A stretch of 6,625 bases of DNA from an uncultured bacterium. GTDB taxonomy: Bacteria; Bacillota_A; Clostridia; Oscillospirales; Oscillospiraceae. This document shows, in pieces, positions 6,332-6,625 of this stretch. The notes beneath the pieces are model-generated. The model did no database searches. It was not told the origin of the DNA and saw only the letters and a program-made list of their open reading frames with translations. A program made the translations under genes and the position numbers. The stretch spans positions 1 through 6,625 of the forward strand of contig CAMEHJ010000064.1 in assembly GCA_945917385.1 (NCBI GenBank), read 5' to 3'. Position 1 is the first letter of the stretch. Every line of letters starts with the position of its first letter.

Positions 6332-6351
6332 GAGAATTTATGTGATAAAAT
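6323..6351 (+). promoter_or_regulatory. Candidate divergent promoter for the right-end gene
   Basis: TTGCGT (6323-6328) and TAAAAT (6346-6351) are 17 bases apart. The -10 has five of six consensus matches and the -35 has three of six. Its -35 shares bases with the -35 of the minus-strand promoter, so the two would compete for polymerase. The evidence is only consensus matching in an AT-rich patch. Confidence 0.35.
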
Positions 6352-6367
6352 AAAATCCGCGTGAATT

Positions 6368-6462
6368 TTATCGGAACCGGCGGTTTGCCCCCGTGCGGCA
6401 GCCGGCGCCGATACAGACGGTTCCTTTGCCGGACGCGGCGCTTGCGGGAATTTGTCCGATAA
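6368..6462 (+). repeat. Competing inverted repeats in the leader of the right-end gene
   Basis: TTATCGGA (6368-6375) is the perfect reverse complement of TCCGATAA (6455-6462). GGAACCG (6373-6379) is the perfect reverse complement of CGGTTCC (6418-6424). The two pairings share GGA at 6373-6375, so they are mutually exclusive in RNA. The stretch between is GC-rich and contains no recognised riboswitch or small RNA. The second structure would end 22 bases before the GTG start. Confidence 0.35.
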
Positions 6463-6484
6463 GCGGTCACTCACTGGGAAGGCG

Positions 6485-6625
6485 GTGCGAAAAATAAAAA
6501 AACTGAAAGCAAATGTACACGATTTTTGCAGCAGGGCCGATATGTTCCTGCTCGGCATCGCGCTGATCTGCTCCGTTTACGGCGTGTACGGAGTTTATAA
6601 AGCGACGGTGGGCATGGCGGCGGGC
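6485..6625 (+). CDS. N-terminus of a probable FtsW/RodA/SpoVE-type protein (3' end outside window)
   Basis: Forty-seven codons are visible from a GTG start to the window edge. A basic N-tail (RKIKKLKANV) is followed by SRADMFLLGIALICSVYGV, which enters the first membrane segment at about residue 20-36, then VYKAT. The pattern of a basic tail, a short acidic/polar turn with D, then a helix ending in YGV and a following xxT resembles the start of SEDS-family cell-wall glycosyltransferases in Clostridia. Too little is visible to choose between division (FtsW), elongation (RodA) and sporulation (SpoVE) roles, or to exclude another membrane protein. The GTG has a GGGAAGG site only two bases upstream, which is tight. 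A TTG at 6452 in the same frame is the alternative; the frame is open back to a TGA at 6362. The gene is divergent from tsaE. Confidence 0.5.
   Translation, partial: MRKIKKLKANVHDFCSRADMFLLGIALICSVYGVYGVYKATVGMAAG

Overview
The window reads as a chromosomal segment from a fairly GC-rich Clostridia-type Firmicute, most likely of the Oscillospiraceae/Ruminococcaceae kind. This is inferred from the near-canonical Firmicute Upp sequence, the G-rich Shine-Dalgarno sites, the Gram-positive style HlyD adaptor with one N-terminal membrane anchor, and the GC-rich codon use. No RNA gene, CRISPR array, insertion sequence or phage gene was seen.

The left two thirds (about 3-4409, + strand) is a membrane-transport cluster that enters from outside the window. 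It holds the C-terminal part of a MalF/UgpA-type sugar ABC permease and a complete MalG/UgpE-type permease, joined by an ATGA overlap. A 164-nt gap follows that is packed with inverted repeats. After it come a HlyD/MacA-like membrane-fusion (adaptor) protein and, again with an ATGA overlap, a small protein that carries a MacB-type extracytoplasmic core but only two membrane segments. No ATPase and no solute-binding protein lie in the window. The combination of importer permeases with an efflux-style adaptor and a reduced MacB subunit is the most unusual thing here. The gap between the two halves contains a perfect 15-bp hairpin with a GAAA loop and no T-tract, a second two-part hairpin, and an 11-bp helix that would bury the ribosome binding site of the adaptor gene; an alternative C5/G6 pairing could release that site.

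A stem-loop at 4414-4447 separates this cluster from a convergent minus-strand operon, tsaE-tsaB-upp (6232 down to 4465). TsaE and TsaB belong to the machinery that makes the t6A modification of tRNA. Upp salvages uracil. The tsaE and tsaB genes overlap by 7 bp, and upp follows tsaB closely. A good extended -10 promoter (6302-6331) lies just upstream of tsaE and decides its start codon.

The right end (from 6485, + strand) holds the first 47 codons of a divergent gene whose N-terminus resembles the FtsW/RodA/SpoVE cell-wall polymerase family. It is preceded by a GC-rich leader with competing inverted repeats. No gene-free stretch exceeds 300 bases; the largest gap is 6233-6484.
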